NCBI GenBank assembly: GCA_035643775.1
Contig: DASQPV010000016.1
Span: 185,252-249,251, forward strand
Reading direction: 5' to 3'
DNA from: Candidatus Angelobacter sp.
Lineage (GTDB): Bacteria > Bacteroidota > Bacteroidia > Flavobacteriales > Blattabacteriaceae
Length of the DNA: 64,000 nucleotides
The translations under genes were made by a program, and so were the position numbers. Positions 37,798 through 47,877 of this stretch are shown here, in pieces. The number at the start of each line of letters is the position of its first letter. Position 1 is the stretch's first letter. The notes under the pieces were generated by a model. The model ran no database searches, was not told the origin of the DNA, and saw nothing but the letters and a program-made list of their open reading frames with translations.

Positions 37798-38475
37798 ATG
37801 TCTATATTTCTTATTTTTAGATGGAATGCATTTTATATTTCGGAGATTTTCCTAAATTCCACTTTTTTTTTATTCACAATGCTTTTTGACCATTACATTT
37901 ATCATTATCTTTCTGAAAAAAAAATTATTGTGCAAAAGAAAAGTGAAAATATTAAAGAATTGGATTCTCATCATTTAATACCTTTTCTTTTAAAAGCTAA
38001 CCTAGCTGCTCCATTATGGGAAGAGTTTTTTTTCAGGGGTATTATACTCAAAGTATTTTTACAAAATAAAATTCCTACATTTAAAGCTCTATTTTTTTCC
38101 TCTTTTTTGTTTGGTATTTTACATGGGGATCCAGGGCAATTTTTAGGTGGATTTATTATTGGGATTACAATAGGAGTCGTTTACTTAATTACTTATTCTA
38201 TATTAAATTGCATACTATTACATGCATTCAATAATTTTATAGTAAGTTTATATTTTACCGTCCAAAGAAAAGGAAAAGTATTCGTAAAAATATTGGAATG
38301 TATAATAAATAATCATTATATTTTTTTAATATCGATACTTTTTATGCTAGTTTTTTATTCTTTAATAATGGGAGGCTTCAGTAATGTATACCCTAAAAAG
38401 GAAAGACAAAGCTCCTTTGTTAATTTCAAAAATAACTCTTTGAAAAAGATGAAAAGCTTCTCTTTTATAGATTAA
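37798..38475 (+). CDS. CPBP family intramembrane protease
   Basis: A 225-aa membrane protein with the three CPBP (Abi/Rce1-type) motifs: WEEFFFRG (EExxxR), FGILHG (FxxxH) and HAFNNF (HxxxN), which form the metal-independent or Glu-based active site in membrane helices. Shorter than most family members (about 280-320 aa), with some N-terminal helices missing. The hydrophilic 3' end (about 38 codons) overlaps secA by 114 bp on the other strand and may be an extension after loss of the original stop. Substrates unknown. Confidence 0.85.
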   Translation: MSIFLIFRWNAFYISEIFLNSTFFLFTMLFDHYIYHYLSEKKIIVQKKSENIKELDSHHLIPFLLKANLAAPLWEEFFFRGIILKVFLQNKIPTFKALFFSSFLFGILHGDPGQFLGGFIIGITIGVVYLITYSILNCILLHAFNNFIVSLYFTVQRKGKVFVKILECIINNHYIFLISILFMLVFYSLIMGGFSNVYPKKERQSSFVNFKNNSLKKMKSFSFID

Positions 38476-41397
38476 AAGAGGATCTTTTTGTTCGTAAATA
38501 GAGTTTTGAACTGAACTACGTAGATTATCCATATTATAAATATGATCTTGCCACTTTTCGTCTATTATTTCTAATATTACCATTTTTTCAATATCTTCCA
38601 AAAAAGCACTACTTTCGTAAAGTCTCCCTAAATCTGAAGTAAGATAAAAAATTCTAGTTCCATCAGTTATCGGAATGGTTACTTGAAGGTATTGTTTCAT
38701 ACCGGAAATAATTTTTTTAATATTTTCAGATAGAGATTCTTTTCTTTCCATATAAATATTAATTATTTTTTGATATATTACATCAAGGAATTCATTTGGA
38801 GAAAATTTCTCTAAATCAATGGTAAATTCTATTTTTAATAGACTCTTCAACTTTTGTTCAATATTTTTTACCTCTTTACTTAAAAGTAAATCATATAGGA
38901 GATCATAAAGCATCATAGAAATATCTATATGAATATTTTCCCTAAATAAAACATTTTGTCTTTTTTTATAAATTATTTCTCTTTGTTTATTCATTACATA
39001 ATCATACTCTAGTAATCTTTTTCTAATGCTGAAATTATTCTCTTCAACTTTTTTTTGAGCATGTTCAATCGAACGAGATACCAAAGGATGTTGAATTACA
39101 TCACCCTCTTTATAGCCAAAACGGTCCATTATTTTAGCTAAATTACTTGAACCGGAAAAAAGACGTATAAGATTATCTTCTATAGAAACATAAAATTGAG
39201 AACTACCTGGATCACCTTGACGTCCAGATCTCCCTCTTAGTTGTCTATCGATTCTTCGAGAATCGTGTCTCTCTGTACCCAAGACAGCCAAACCAGAATC
39301 TTTAACATCTGGAGATAATTTAATGTCAGTTCCCCTCCCAGCCATATTTGTAGAAATAGTTACAACGCCAGAAATACCGGCTTTAGAAATAATTTCAGCT
39401 TCTTTTTTATGTTGTTTAGCATTTAATACATTATGAGTAATATTTCTACTACTTAGCATTCTGCTAAGGAGTTCAGAAACTTCTATCGAAGTAGTTCCAA
39501 CTAACACTGGCCGCTTTTCTTTCTGAGAAAGTCTAAAAATATCATTAATAATAGCATTGTATTTTTCGCGCATTGTTTTAAAGATAAGATCTTGATGATC
39601 TACTCTCTGTACTGGAAAATTAGTTGGGATAACTATTACGTCTAGTTTATAGATTTGCCCAAATTCGCTAGACTCTGTCGCTGCAGTTCCCGTCATTCCA
39701 GAAATCTTTTCATACATTCTGAAATAATTCTGCAATGTAATAGTAGCAAAGTTTTTGCTACAAGATTCTATTTTAACGTTTTCTTTAGCTTCAATAGCTT
39801 GATGTAATCCATCAGAATAACGTCTTCCTTCCAGAATCCGTCCAGTTTTTTTATCTACAATTTTTACTTGGTCATCGATCAAAACATACTCTACATCTCT
39901 CTCAAAAAGAGTATAAGCTTTAAGTAATTGATTAAGTATATGCAAACGCTCCAATTTAATGTTAAAATTTTTTAACATTTCCTCTTTTTGGAAATTTTCT
40001 TCTTCCAGATTAAGCATTTTTTTCTCCAGATGCGCAATCTCTGCATTTATATCTGGAAGAATAAAAAAATTAGGATCATTTTCCTCTTTAGAGATAGATT
40101 CAATTCCTTTTTCAGAAAGATCAACAGAATTATTCTTTTCGTCAATAACAAAATACAGTCCAGAATCAACTTTAGGCATTTCCCTATTGTTGTCCCGCAT
40201 ATATTTCTCTTCTGTTTTTTGCAGAAGAAAACGAACATTTTCTTCCTGTAAAACCTTAATTAAGGTTTTGAATTTTGGTAATCCCCTATATACTTGAAGT
40301 AGTTTAAATCCTCCTTTCTCCTTATCTCCTGATTTAAGGAGATAACAAGCTTCTTTAAGAATTTTGCTAAGTTCCATACTCTGACGTTCAATTAAATGAA
40401 CTACTTTAGGTTTTAACTTATCGTAGATATTACGATTGTTTTTATCTCCGGATCCGGAGATAATCAATGGGGTTCTTGCTTCGTCTATTAAAACTGAATC
40501 TACCTCGTCAACAATTGCATAATGAAGATTACGTTGAACTACTTCTTCAGGTAGTTTTGCCATGTTATCCCGCAAATAATCAAAACCAAATTCACTGTTT
40601 GTGCCATAAGTAATGTCCGCTTCATATGCTTTTCTCCTAGAGTAAGTATTAGGAGTATGATTATCTATACAATCTACTCTTAATCCATGAAATTCCATAA
40701 TTGGAGCCATCCAAGCAGCATCCCTTTTAGCTAGATAATCGTTAACAGTAACGATATGGACCCCTCTACCTAGAAGAGCATTCAGATAAATTGGTAAAGT
40801 AGCAACTAGAGTTTTTCCTTCTCCAGTTGCCATTTCAGCAATTTTTCCTAGATGTAGAACTACTCCTCCAATAAGCTGAACGTCATAATGCACCATATCC
40901 CAAACAACCGTTTTACCTAAAACATCCCAAGTGTTTTTCCATATAGCTTTATTACCTAAAAGGGTAACATAGTTTTTTTCTATAGAAAGACGTCGATCAA
41001 ATTGCGTAGCCAAAACGCAAATGGTATTACTTTCTCTAAATCTTCGTGCAGTATCTTTTACTAAAGCAAAAGCTTCAGGAAGTATCAGTTCTAGGGTATT
41101 TCTTTCAATCTTTAATTGCTCTTTTTTTAATCTATCAATCTCAATTTTTTCTTTAGCGTATAAATGAGTATTTTGAACTTTTTTTTCAAGTTCTTTAATT
41201 TTTTCTCTAATTTTTTTGGTATTTTCTCTAATTTGAATTTTAAATTCCTCAGTCTTAGAGCGTAATCTCTCTATAGAAAACGAGGCTATAATAGGCTCTT
41301 TTTCTTTTATCTTATTTAAGTAGTTTTCTTTAATTACTCTAAGTTCTTTTTCGTTTTTACCCCCAAAAAACCTATTAAATATTTTTTTAAAGTTCAT
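38362..41397 (-). CDS. secA: Preprotein translocase ATPase SecA
   Basis: Motor of the Sec pathway. The 1011-aa protein has the Walker A MATGEGKTLVAT near residue 190, VDEVDSVLIDEARTPLIISG, a large preprotein cross-linking insertion typical of Bacteroidota SecA, TNMAGRGTDIKL and QLRGRSGRQGDPG, and helical wing and scaffold domains with WQDHIYNMDNLR. The C-terminal zinc tail (SecB-binding) is absent. The ATG at 41397 gives MNFKKIFNRFFGGK, matching the family; a longer upstream frame would overlap the DUF2795 gene. Confidence 0.96.
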   Translation of the reverse strand: MNFKKIFNRFFGGKNEKELRVIKENYLNKIKEKEPIIASFSIERLRSKTEEFKIQIRENTKKIREKIKELEKKVQNTHLYAKEKIEIDRLKKEQLKIERNTLELILPEAFALVKDTARRFRESNTICVLATQFDRRLSIEKNYVTLLGNKAIWKNTWDVLGKTVVWDMVHYDVQLIGGVVLHLGKIAEMATGEGKTLVATLPIYLNALLGRGVHIVTVNDYLAKRDAAWMAPIMEFHGLRVDCIDNHTPNTYSRRKAYEADITYGTNSEFGFDYLRDNMAKLPEEVVQRNLHYAIVDEVDSVLIDEARTPLIISGSGDKNNRNIYDKLKPKVVHLIERQSMELSKILKEACYLLKSGDKEKGGFKLLQVYRGLPKFKTLIKVLQEENVRFLLQKTEEKYMRDNNREMPKVDSGLYFVIDEKNNSVDLSEKGIESISKEENDPNFFILPDINAEIAHLEKKMLNLEEENFQKEEMLKNFNIKLERLHILNQLLKAYTLFERDVEYVLIDDQVKIVDKKTGRILEGRRYSDGLHQAIEAKENVKIESCSKNFATITLQNYFRMYEKISGMTGTAATESSEFGQIYKLDVIVIPTNFPVQRVDHQDLIFKTMREKYNAIINDIFRLSQKEKRPVLVGTTSIEVSELLSRMLSSRNITHNVLNAKQHKKEAEIISKAGISGVVTISTNMAGRGTDIKLSPDVKDSGLAVLGTERHDSRRIDRQLRGRSGRQGDPGSSQFYVSIEDNLIRLFSGSSNLAKIMDRFGYKEGDVIQHPLVSRSIEHAQKKVEENNFSIRKRLLEYDYVMNKQREIIYKKRQNVLFRENIHIDISMMLYDLLYDLLLSKEVKNIEQKLKSLLKIEFTIDLEKFSPNEFLDVIYQKIINIYMERKESLSENIKKIISGMKQYLQVTIPITDGTRIFYLTSDLGRLYESSAFLEDIEKMVILEIIDEKWQDHIYNMDNLRSSVQNSIYEQKDPLLIYKREAFHLFQRVIFEINKGALSFLFRVYITEASHY

Positions 41398-41617
41398 ATT
41401 CTTCTTTATTGTAGAGATAATCTTCATCAGATATTGGACAATCTGGCCATATATCCTGAATTGTGTTATATACCTGATAATCATCTAGTTCTCTCAGGTT
41501 TTCTATTACCTCTTTAGGAGCTCCATTTCGGTGCGCATAATCAATGAGTTCAGATTTCGTAGATTCTACAGGAAAATCTGCAATATAAGCAATTAATTCA
41601 CAAGTCCACGTTGGCAT
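41387..41617 (-). CDS. DUF2795 family small protein
   Basis: A 76-aa acidic product (MPTWTCELIAYIADFP, then TKSELIDYAHRNGAPKEVIENL and IWPDCPISDEDYLYN). It matches short flavobacterial proteins of the DUF2795 group that I recall standing directly upstream of secA. Its 3' end overlaps the secA start by 11 bp, so the two are translationally coupled. Function is unknown; linkage to secA in both free-living and reduced genomes suggests a related role, which is inference. Confidence 0.8.
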   Translation of the reverse strand: MPTWTCELIAYIADFPVESTKSELIDYAHRNGAPKEVIENLRELDDYQVYNTIQDIWPDCPISDEDYLYNKEEYEL

Positions 41618-41635
41618 AACTATAATATATTAAAT

Positions 41636-42574
41636 ATGAGTAAACGAATTGTATTTTTTGGAACAACCATTTTTTCTGCAGTTTCTTTGAAAAAAATTTG
41701 GGAAAAAGGATATCCTATAATGGGAGTGATTGCTCCCCCTGATAAAACCTATGGTAGGGGTTTTAAAAAGCATAAATCTATAATAAAAATAATTTCTAAA
41801 TCCCTAGGATTCCCTTTGTTATTACCAACAAATCTTAAATCATATTTTTTTTTAGAATCTTTAAAAAAATGGAAAGCAGATATACAAGTTGTAGTCTCTT
41901 TTAGAGTTCTACCAAAAGAAGTTTGGAGCCTTACCAAAATGGGAACTTTTAATTTGCACGCTTCATTATTACCTGAATATAGGGGAGCAGCTCCCATCCA
42001 CTGGGCTATTATCCATGGTGAAAATAATACTGGATTAACGACATTTCTTATAAACGATAAAGTAGATATGGGAAAAATTCTTCTTAATAAAGAAGTCCAG
42101 ATTGGAAAGCAAGAAACCTTTGGCGATCTTTATGATCGCTTAGCATACATAGGATCTAATCTTGTTCTAGAAACTATAGAAGGAGTACTCCTAAAAAAAA
42201 TAAAGCCTTTTCCTCAACTTTCTTCAAATTTTCAAATTGCTCCAAAAATCTCAACACAGGATTGCCGTATTAATTGGAATTCTTCAGTAAAAGTCATCTT
42301 CAATAAGATTAGAGGATTAAGTCCACATCCAAGCGCTTGGACATTTCTATATTCGAAAAAAGATAAAAAAAGAATGAAAATTTATAGGGGTAAAACTTTA
42401 ATTACAGAAAAGAATGAGTATTCAGGACGAGTAATAATAACATCATCAGAAATAAAAATTTCTGCCAAAGATGGATATATTTTAGTTTTTGAGGCTAAAA
42501 TAGAGGGAAAACGAAAAATGCAAAAAAAAGATCTTATTAATGGTCTTAGACAAAAAATTTTAGTATGTTGTTAA
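41636..42574 (+). CDS. fmt: Methionyl-tRNA formyltransferase
   Basis: Formylates initiator Met-tRNA. The 312-aa protein has the N-terminal Rossmann domain with [12 protein letters not shown], the catalytic segment [19 protein letters not shown] (Asn, His) and VDMGKIL (Asp), and a C-terminal OB-like tRNA-binding domain. Full length. Its partner def is at 6461. The 3' end overlaps the convergent prfA by 4 bp. Confidence 0.95.
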   Translation: MSKRIVFFGTTIFSAVSLKKIWEKGYPIMGVIAPPDKTYGRGFKKHKSIIKIISKSLGFPLLLPTNLKSYFFLESLKKWKADIQVVVSFRVLPKEVWSLTKMGTFNLHASLLPEYRGAAPIHWAIIHGENNTGLTTFLINDKVDMGKILLNKEVQIGKQETFGDLYDRLAYIGSNLVLETIEGVLLKKIKPFPQLSSNFQIAPKISTQDCRINWNSSVKVIFNKIRGLSPHPSAWTFLYSKKDKKRMKIYRGKTLITEKNEYSGRVIITSSEIKISAKDGYILVFEAKIEGKRKMQKKDLINGLRQKILVCC

Positions 42575-43638
42575 ATAAATTTTTCGAGAGTTTCAATAGA
42601 TCTAAAAGCATCAATCATTTCTTGAATATTTCCGTTCATAAATTCTTCAAGAGTATAAATAGACTTATTTATCCTATGATCCGTTACCCGTCCTTTGGGA
42701 TAATTATAGGTTCTTATTTTTGCAGAACGGTCTCCTGTTGAAACTAAAGATTTTCTTTCAACAGCCCGTTCTTTTTTTTTACTATCCAATTCAATTTGAT
42801 AAATACGTGAACGCAAGACTTTCATAGCCTTTTCATAATTTTTATGTTGGGATCTGTCTTCTTGACATTCAACAAAAATTCCAGTTGGAATATGTTTTAG
42901 ACGTACAGCAGATTCAATTTTATTAACATTTTGTCCACCCGCTCCACTTGATCGAAAAGTTTCCCTTTTTATATCTGAAAGATTCAAATCAACTTCTATA
43001 TCTTCTATCTCTGGAAAAACTGCAACTGTTATTGCTGAAGTATGTAACCGTCCTTGAGATTCTGTTTTTGGAACCCGTTGCACCCTATGTACCCCTGATT
43101 CAAATTTCAATATTCCATATGCTCCTTTTCCAAAAACATTTAAAATGATTTGTTTATATCCTTTAACATCAGACGCTTGCGCATTCAATAATTCAAATTT
43201 CCATCTCATGTATTTGAAATACATTGTATACATGCGGTAAATATCTTCAACAAAAAGACAAGCTTCGTTTCCTCCAGTTCCAGCACGAAGTTCAATAATA
43301 GCATTATTATCATCTTCCTGTTTTTTCTGAATATTCAGAATATCTTTTTCTAGATCAGACAAAACGGATAAAGCTTTATATCTCTCAATATGGGCTAATT
43401 CCTTTATCTTTGGATCTTCTTCTGTGATTAAGATTTTATCTGCTTCTGAAACGTTTTCTTTATAAGTTTTATAAATTCTATAGATCTCAACGACTTTTTC
43501 AAGGTCTTTTAATTGACGTAGAAGAGATCCATATTTCTTATGATCTGCGATAATATCTGGGCTAATTATTAATTCTGAAAGTTCATCAAAACGATGTTTT
43601 ATGCTTTCAAGTTTTTCGAAAAAAAAATTTTTTTTCAT
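42571..43638 (-). CDS. prfA: Peptide chain release factor 1
   Basis: Recognises UAA and UAG stops. The 355-aa protein has a helical N-domain, [15 protein letters not shown] with the PxT recognition element (PKT), and the GGQ motif in [20 protein letters not shown], followed by [22 protein letters not shown] start at the ATG at 43638; upstream in-frame residues are hydrophobic and unrelated. Divergent from rho with 28 bp between. Both release factors are kept, consistent with use of all three stop codons in the window. Confidence 0.95.
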   Translation of the reverse strand: MKKNFFFEKLESIKHRFDELSELIISPDIIADHKKYGSLLRQLKDLEKVVEIYRIYKTYKENVSEADKILITEEDPKIKELAHIERYKALSVLSDLEKDILNIQKKQEDDNNAIIELRAGTGGNEACLFVEDIYRMYTMYFKYMRWKFELLNAQASDVKGYKQIILNVFGKGAYGILKFESGVHRVQRVPKTESQGRLHTSAITVAVFPEIEDIEVDLNLSDIKRETFRSSGAGGQNVNKIESAVRLKHIPTGIFVECQEDRSQHKNYEKAMKVLRSRIYQIELDSKKKERAVERKSLVSTGDRSAKIRTYNYPKGRVTDHRINKSIYTLEEFMNGNIQEMIDAFRSIETLEKFI

Positions 43639-43666
43639 TATTTTATCTTTATCTAGCAAAAAAACT

Positions 43667-44914
43667 ATGATTATTGAGAAGACTCTCAATATTGTAGGAG
43701 TAGGAGAATATATTTTTACTAAAAAATATTTTTTTACTATTCCTAAAAAAAAACTTAAGAAACATCTTAATGAAGGTGTTTTAGAAATAATACCTGATAA
43801 TAATTATGGATTTTTAAGATCCTCTAATTTTAATTATTTAGCCTCTCCTAAAGATATATATGTATCTAAGTATCAAATTCTACTTTTTGGACTAAAGACA
43901 GGGGATACAGTAAAAGGAAAAGTTCGTACTCCTAAAAAGGTAGAAAAATATTTGACCTTGATTAAGATAATTGAAATTAATAATTGTAACCCATATAAGG
44001 TAAGAAAAAGAATCTATTTTGAATACTTAACTCCTTTATTCCCAATGGATAAATTCAATCTTTCTGGACAGAAAGCTACATTGTCTACAAGAATTATTGA
44101 TATTTTTTCTCCAATTGGGAAAGGACAACGTGGAATGATAGTAGCTGCCCCAAAAACGGGAAAGACGACTCTACTTAAAGAAATAGCGAATGCTATTTCA
44201 GCTAATCATCCAGAAGTATACTTGATGATTTTGTTAATTGACGAACGTCCTGAAGAGGTTACATACATGCAGAGAAGTGTTCAAGGAGAAGTTATTTCAT
44301 CAACTTTTGATGAATCAGCTGAAAAACATGTTCAAGTAGTTAAAATTGTTTCTAAAAAAGCTAAAAAAATGGTTGAATGTCAGCATGACGTCTGCATTTT
44401 AATGGATTCCATTACCCGCATATCAAGAGCCTTTAATACTGTATATCCATCTTCCGGAAGAGTTTTATCAGGAGGTATTGATGCAAAAGCGTTGCATAAA
44501 CCGAAGATTTTCTTCGGTTCAGCTAGAAATATAGAAAATGGAGGATCCTTGACTATAATTTCTACAGCTATTATTGATACTGGATCAAAAATGGACGAAG
44601 TTATTTTTGAGGAATTCAAAGGTACTGGAAACATGGAACTACAACTTGATAGAAATATTTCTAGTCGTAGAATTTATCCATCCATAGATTTGTTTTCTTC
44701 AAGTACAAGAAGAGAAGATCTTCTTATGGAGACTGAAACACTACAAAAAATTTGGATTATACGTAAATATATTTCTGAGATGAATATACTAGAAGCAATA
44801 GATTTTTTACTTTCACGTATTTCTAAAACAGAAAACAATAAAGAGTTTTTTGATTCGTTTCTTGATTCTATGATTGAGAATAGGAAAATTATTTATCGAA
44901 TAGCAAAAAAATAA
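43667..44914 (+). CDS. rho: Transcription termination factor Rho (N-terminally short)
   Basis: Hexameric RNA helicase that ends transcription. The 415-aa protein has the RNA-binding cold-shock fold ([20 protein letters not shown]...PKDIYVS), the P-loop [31 protein letters not shown] and the R-loop [11 protein letters not shown]. It starts only about 25 residues before the cold-shock fold, so the N-terminal helical subdomain and the long charged insertion of flavobacterial Rho are absent. The ATG at 43667 is preferred to earlier codons inside prfA. Confidence 0.94.
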   Translation: MIIEKTLNIVGVGEYIFTKKYFFTIPKKKLKKHLNEGVLEIIPDNNYGFLRSSNFNYLASPKDIYVSKYQILLFGLKTGDTVKGKVRTPKKVEKYLTLIKIIEINNCNPYKVRKRIYFEYLTPLFPMDKFNLSGQKATLSTRIIDIFSPIGKGQRGMIVAAPKTGKTTLLKEIANAISANHPEVYLMILLIDERPEEVTYMQRSVQGEVISSTFDESAEKHVQVVKIVSKKAKKMVECQHDVCILMDSITRISRAFNTVYPSSGRVLSGGIDAKALHKPKIFFGSARNIENGGSLTIISTAIIDTGSKMDEVIFEEFKGTGNMELQLDRNISSRRIYPSIDLFSSSTRREDLLMETETLQKIWIIRKYISEMNILEAIDFLLSRISKTENNKEFFDSFLDSMIENRKIIYRIAKK

Positions 44915-44931
44915 TCCCTAAAAATAAAAAG

Positions 44932-46347
44932 ATGTCTTCAATATTTCTTTTTAAGACTTTTCAAGAAAAATATTTTTCTGAAAACGTTAAACCAGTAAAT
45001 TTATATTTAAAACTAAGAGATTATTTCCCCAAAAGTTTACTTTTAGAGAAAATATGCGCTTCCATTCTTTGTCTAGATCCAATTTCAGAGATTACTATTG
45101 ATAAAAATCAGGCCAATATTTCTTATCCAAACGATTACTCAGAAAGCTTCCTTATTCTAAGAAGATCTGAAGTTAAGAAGATAATCGATAATTTCTTTAA
45201 AAAATTCCGCTCTGAAAATATTGCTTCTCCTTATTCAGGTTTTTATGGATATTTTTCCTACGAAAGCATTCAATATTTTGAAAATATATCCTTAAAATCT
45301 CCCATAAAGTCCACATACCGTATTCCTCAAATACGTCTAAAATTTTACGTGAATCTTATTATATTTCATCATTTTTGCGATGAAATCATTTTTGTAAAAC
45401 ATAATTTACCTGAAAAAAAAGGAATGTATTCAATTAAAAAATTGAATAATTTTCTTAAACGAAAGAAAAAAAACTATTTTTTTACGTTGAAAATTTCTGG
45501 ACAACTTGACTCAAACATAAGCGATAAAGAACACAAAAATATGATAATACAAGGAAGAACATCTTGCTTGTATGGAGATGTTTTTCAAATCGTTCTGTCT
45601 AGACAATTTAGTCATAAATTCATAGGAGATGAATTTAATGTTTACCTAGCTATTAGGGAGATAAATCCATCTCCATATTTATTTTATTTCGATTATGGAA
45701 ATTCCAAAATATTTGGATCTTCTCCAGAAGCACAATTGATAGTCAAAAAAAACATAGCTTACATTAATCCTATTGCAGGGACAATTACTCGATCTATAAA
45801 TAAAATGGAAGAAAGTATCCTCTCCCAAAAACTTCTCCTAGATCCCAAAGAAAATTCTGAGCATATAATGCTTGTTGATTTAGCTAGAAACGATTTAAGC
45901 AGAAACTCATCAAAAGTAAGAGTGGAAAGTTTCAAAAAACTTCAATATTTTTCCCATGTTCTGCATATGGTTTCCAGAGTTTCTGGAAAACTATATTCTG
46001 ATATTTCTACAATGAGAATATTCGGGGATACATTACCATCAGGTACTCTTTCTGGAGCCCCAAAATATAGGTCGATAAAAATTATAGACCAGATAGAGAA
46101 TCAACATAGGGGAATTTATGGGGGTGCAATAGGGTTTTTCGGACTAAATGGAAGAATGGATACATCGATCATTATTCGATCGTTTATAAGTAAGGAAAAC
46201 ACTCTGTTTTTCCAAGCCGGAAGTGGGATACTCTATGAGTCTATAGAAGATAATGAAGTTCAAGAAGTAAAAAATAAACTTATGGCTTTGTTTAAATCCA
46301 TAAATTTTGCCCAAAAAAATTTAAAACTATGGAGGGGAAAATATTAA
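44932..46347 (+). CDS. trpE: Anthranilate synthase component I
   Basis: Makes anthranilate from chorismate with ammonia from TrpG, the first step of tryptophan synthesis. The 471-aa protein has the chorismate-binding core: FQIVLSRQF, INPSPYLFYFDYG, GSSPEAQLIV, NPIAGTITR, HIMLVDLARNDLSRN and LSGAPKYRSI. In the N-terminal feedback region the usual LLES followed by a ..DYH..ENSYSF stretch is replaced by LLLEKICASILCLDPI, about 7 residues shorter. First gene of the trp operon, 17 bp after rho; it overlaps trpG by 19 bp. Confidence 0.95.
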   Translation: MSSIFLFKTFQEKYFSENVKPVNLYLKLRDYFPKSLLLEKICASILCLDPISEITIDKNQANISYPNDYSESFLILRRSEVKKIIDNFFKKFRSENIASPYSGFYGYFSYESIQYFENISLKSPIKSTYRIPQIRLKFYVNLIIFHHFCDEIIFVKHNLPEKKGMYSIKKLNNFLKRKKKNYFFTLKISGQLDSNISDKEHKNMIIQGRTSCLYGDVFQIVLSRQFSHKFIGDEFNVYLAIREINPSPYLFYFDYGNSKIFGSSPEAQLIVKKNIAYINPIAGTITRSINKMEESILSQKLLLDPKENSEHIMLVDLARNDLSRNSSKVRVESFKKLQYFSHVLHMVSRVSGKLYSDISTMRIFGDTLPSGTLSGAPKYRSIKIIDQIENQHRGIYGGAIGFFGLNGRMDTSIIIRSFISKENTLFFQAGSGILYESIEDNEVQEVKNKLMALFKSINFAQKNLKLWRGKY

Positions 46348-46910
46348 TCGTAGATAATTACGATTCCTTTACATATAACTTAGTATATATGGTAAAAAAG
46401 CTTTACGGAAAAAATCCTGATGTATTTAGACATGATGAAATCTCTTTAGATAATGTTGAAAATTATGAAAAAATAATACTTTCTCCAGGTCCTGGAATAC
46501 CAAATGAGTTTAACCTTCTAAATTCTCTTATTAAAGTTTATTCCTCAACAAAAAGCATATTAGGAATTTGTTTAGGACTCCAAGCTATTGGAGTTGCATT
46601 CGGGGCAAAATTGATAACCACAAAAAAAGTTTATCATGGTATTTCTCATTATATACAGGTTAACGATTCTAAAGAAGTTCTTTTTAAAGGATTACAAAGA
46701 AAGTTTAAAGCTGGACGTTATCATTCTTGGGTTTTATCAAAAGAGGATTTTCCAAATGATTTAAAAATAACGGCACTTGGTCCATTAAATGAGATTATGG
46801 CAATTAGACATAAAACATACGAAGTACGTGGATTACAGTTTCATCCTGAATCTATTTTAACTACACAAGGAGAGAGAATAATAGGAAATTGGCTTAGATT
46901 ACCATTATGA
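46329..46910 (+). CDS. trpG: Anthranilate synthase component II (glutamine amidotransferase)
   Basis: Hydrolyses glutamine and channels ammonia to TrpE. The 193-aa protein has NYDSFTYNL, LSPGPGIP, the catalytic Cys in GICLGLQAIG and the His-Glu pair in QFHPESILT. Full length. It overlaps trpE by 19 bp and trpD by 4 bp, as expected for balanced production of the subunits. Confidence 0.95.
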   Translation: MEGKILIVDNYDSFTYNLVYMVKKLYGKNPDVFRHDEISLDNVENYEKIILSPGPGIPNEFNLLNSLIKVYSSTKSILGICLGLQAIGVAFGAKLITTKKVYHGISHYIQVNDSKEVLFKGLQRKFKAGRYHSWVLSKEDFPNDLKITALGPLNEIMAIRHKTYEVRGLQFHPESILTTQGERIIGNWLRLPL

Positions 46911-47871
46911 AAGAAACTCTTATCTTCCAAAAAAGTTTATACAGGGAAAAAGCCAAACGTATTTTTATAGACATATTTATGGATCGATTGAACCTATCAA
47001 ATATAGGAAAACTCATTACTATTTATAAGATGAGATTTCCTACTTTAGAAGAAATAGAAGGCTTTCGAGAAGCTTTTATGCAATTTTGCATAAAAGTTGA
47101 TTTGGGAGATTTCCCAGCCATAAACATAGTTGGATCTGGAGGTGATGGAAAAAATACTTTTAATATTTCCACTTTAGCTTGTTTTGTGGTTGCAGGTACG
47201 GGATGTAAGGTAATTAAGCATGGAAATTACAGTGTATCCTCGATTACAGGATCTTCCACCCTTTTAAAAAAACTAGGATATACTTTTCCAAAAAATGAAA
47301 GTCAATTAAAAAAAAATCTTGAAATATCTGGGATATGCTACCTTCACACTCCTCTATTCCATCCTCATCTGGATAAGATATCTAGAATTCGAAAAGAAAA
47401 AACATTTTTTAACATACTTGGTCCACTTATTTCTCCAATAGAACCCAAAAAATTTTTAATAGGAGCAAGTGATTTTAATGTAGCCCGGCTATATAATATA
47501 TTTTATAAGAAAACTGATTATTATTATTCTATAATTCATAGTTTTGATGGATATGATGAAATTTCTCTAACGGATAATTTTATCTGCTATACTCGAAAAG
47601 GAGGAAAACCCTACTCACCTAATTCATTAGGTAAAAAAAAAATGATGAAAATGAAGTAATTGGGGGTAAAAGCATTGAAGAAAATACCAATATATTTTTT
47701 GAGATTCTATCAAAAAAAGGGACTTTTGCACAAAACGAAGTTGTATTAACAAATACTGCTTTTGCTTTAATGTTGTTAAATAAAGAAAACTTTGAGAAAA
47801 GTTATTCTCAAGCTAGAGAATCTTTAAAAAGCGGAAAAGCAAAAGAAGTATTAAAAAACTTTCTTAAATAG
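46907..47871 (+). pseudogene. trpD: Anthranilate phosphoribosyltransferase, frameshifted at an A10 tract
   Basis: Adds phosphoribosyl to anthranilate. The first frame gives 250 aa with the catalytic GSGGDGKNTFNIST and KHGNYSVSS, and stops at 47657-47659. The rest of the family C-terminus (IGGKSIEENTNIFFEILSKK, then FAQNEVVLTNTAFALML and SLKSGKAKEVLKNF) continues in the -1 frame to a stop at 47869-47871. The shift lies in ten A's at 47633-47642; eleven A's would restore one full 321-codon frame. The downstream piece is well conserved and the rest of the operon intact, so the gene may still be expressed by slippage. Operon place and overlap with trpG are normal. Confidence 0.92.
47633..47642 (+). 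repeat. A10 homopolymer at the trpD frameshift
   Basis: Ten consecutive A's. One additional A (or loss of two) joins the two trpD frames. Poly(A) tracts of this length are known slippage sites for RNA polymerase in AT-rich endosymbionts. Confidence 0.9.
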
Positions 47872-47877
47872 AATATT

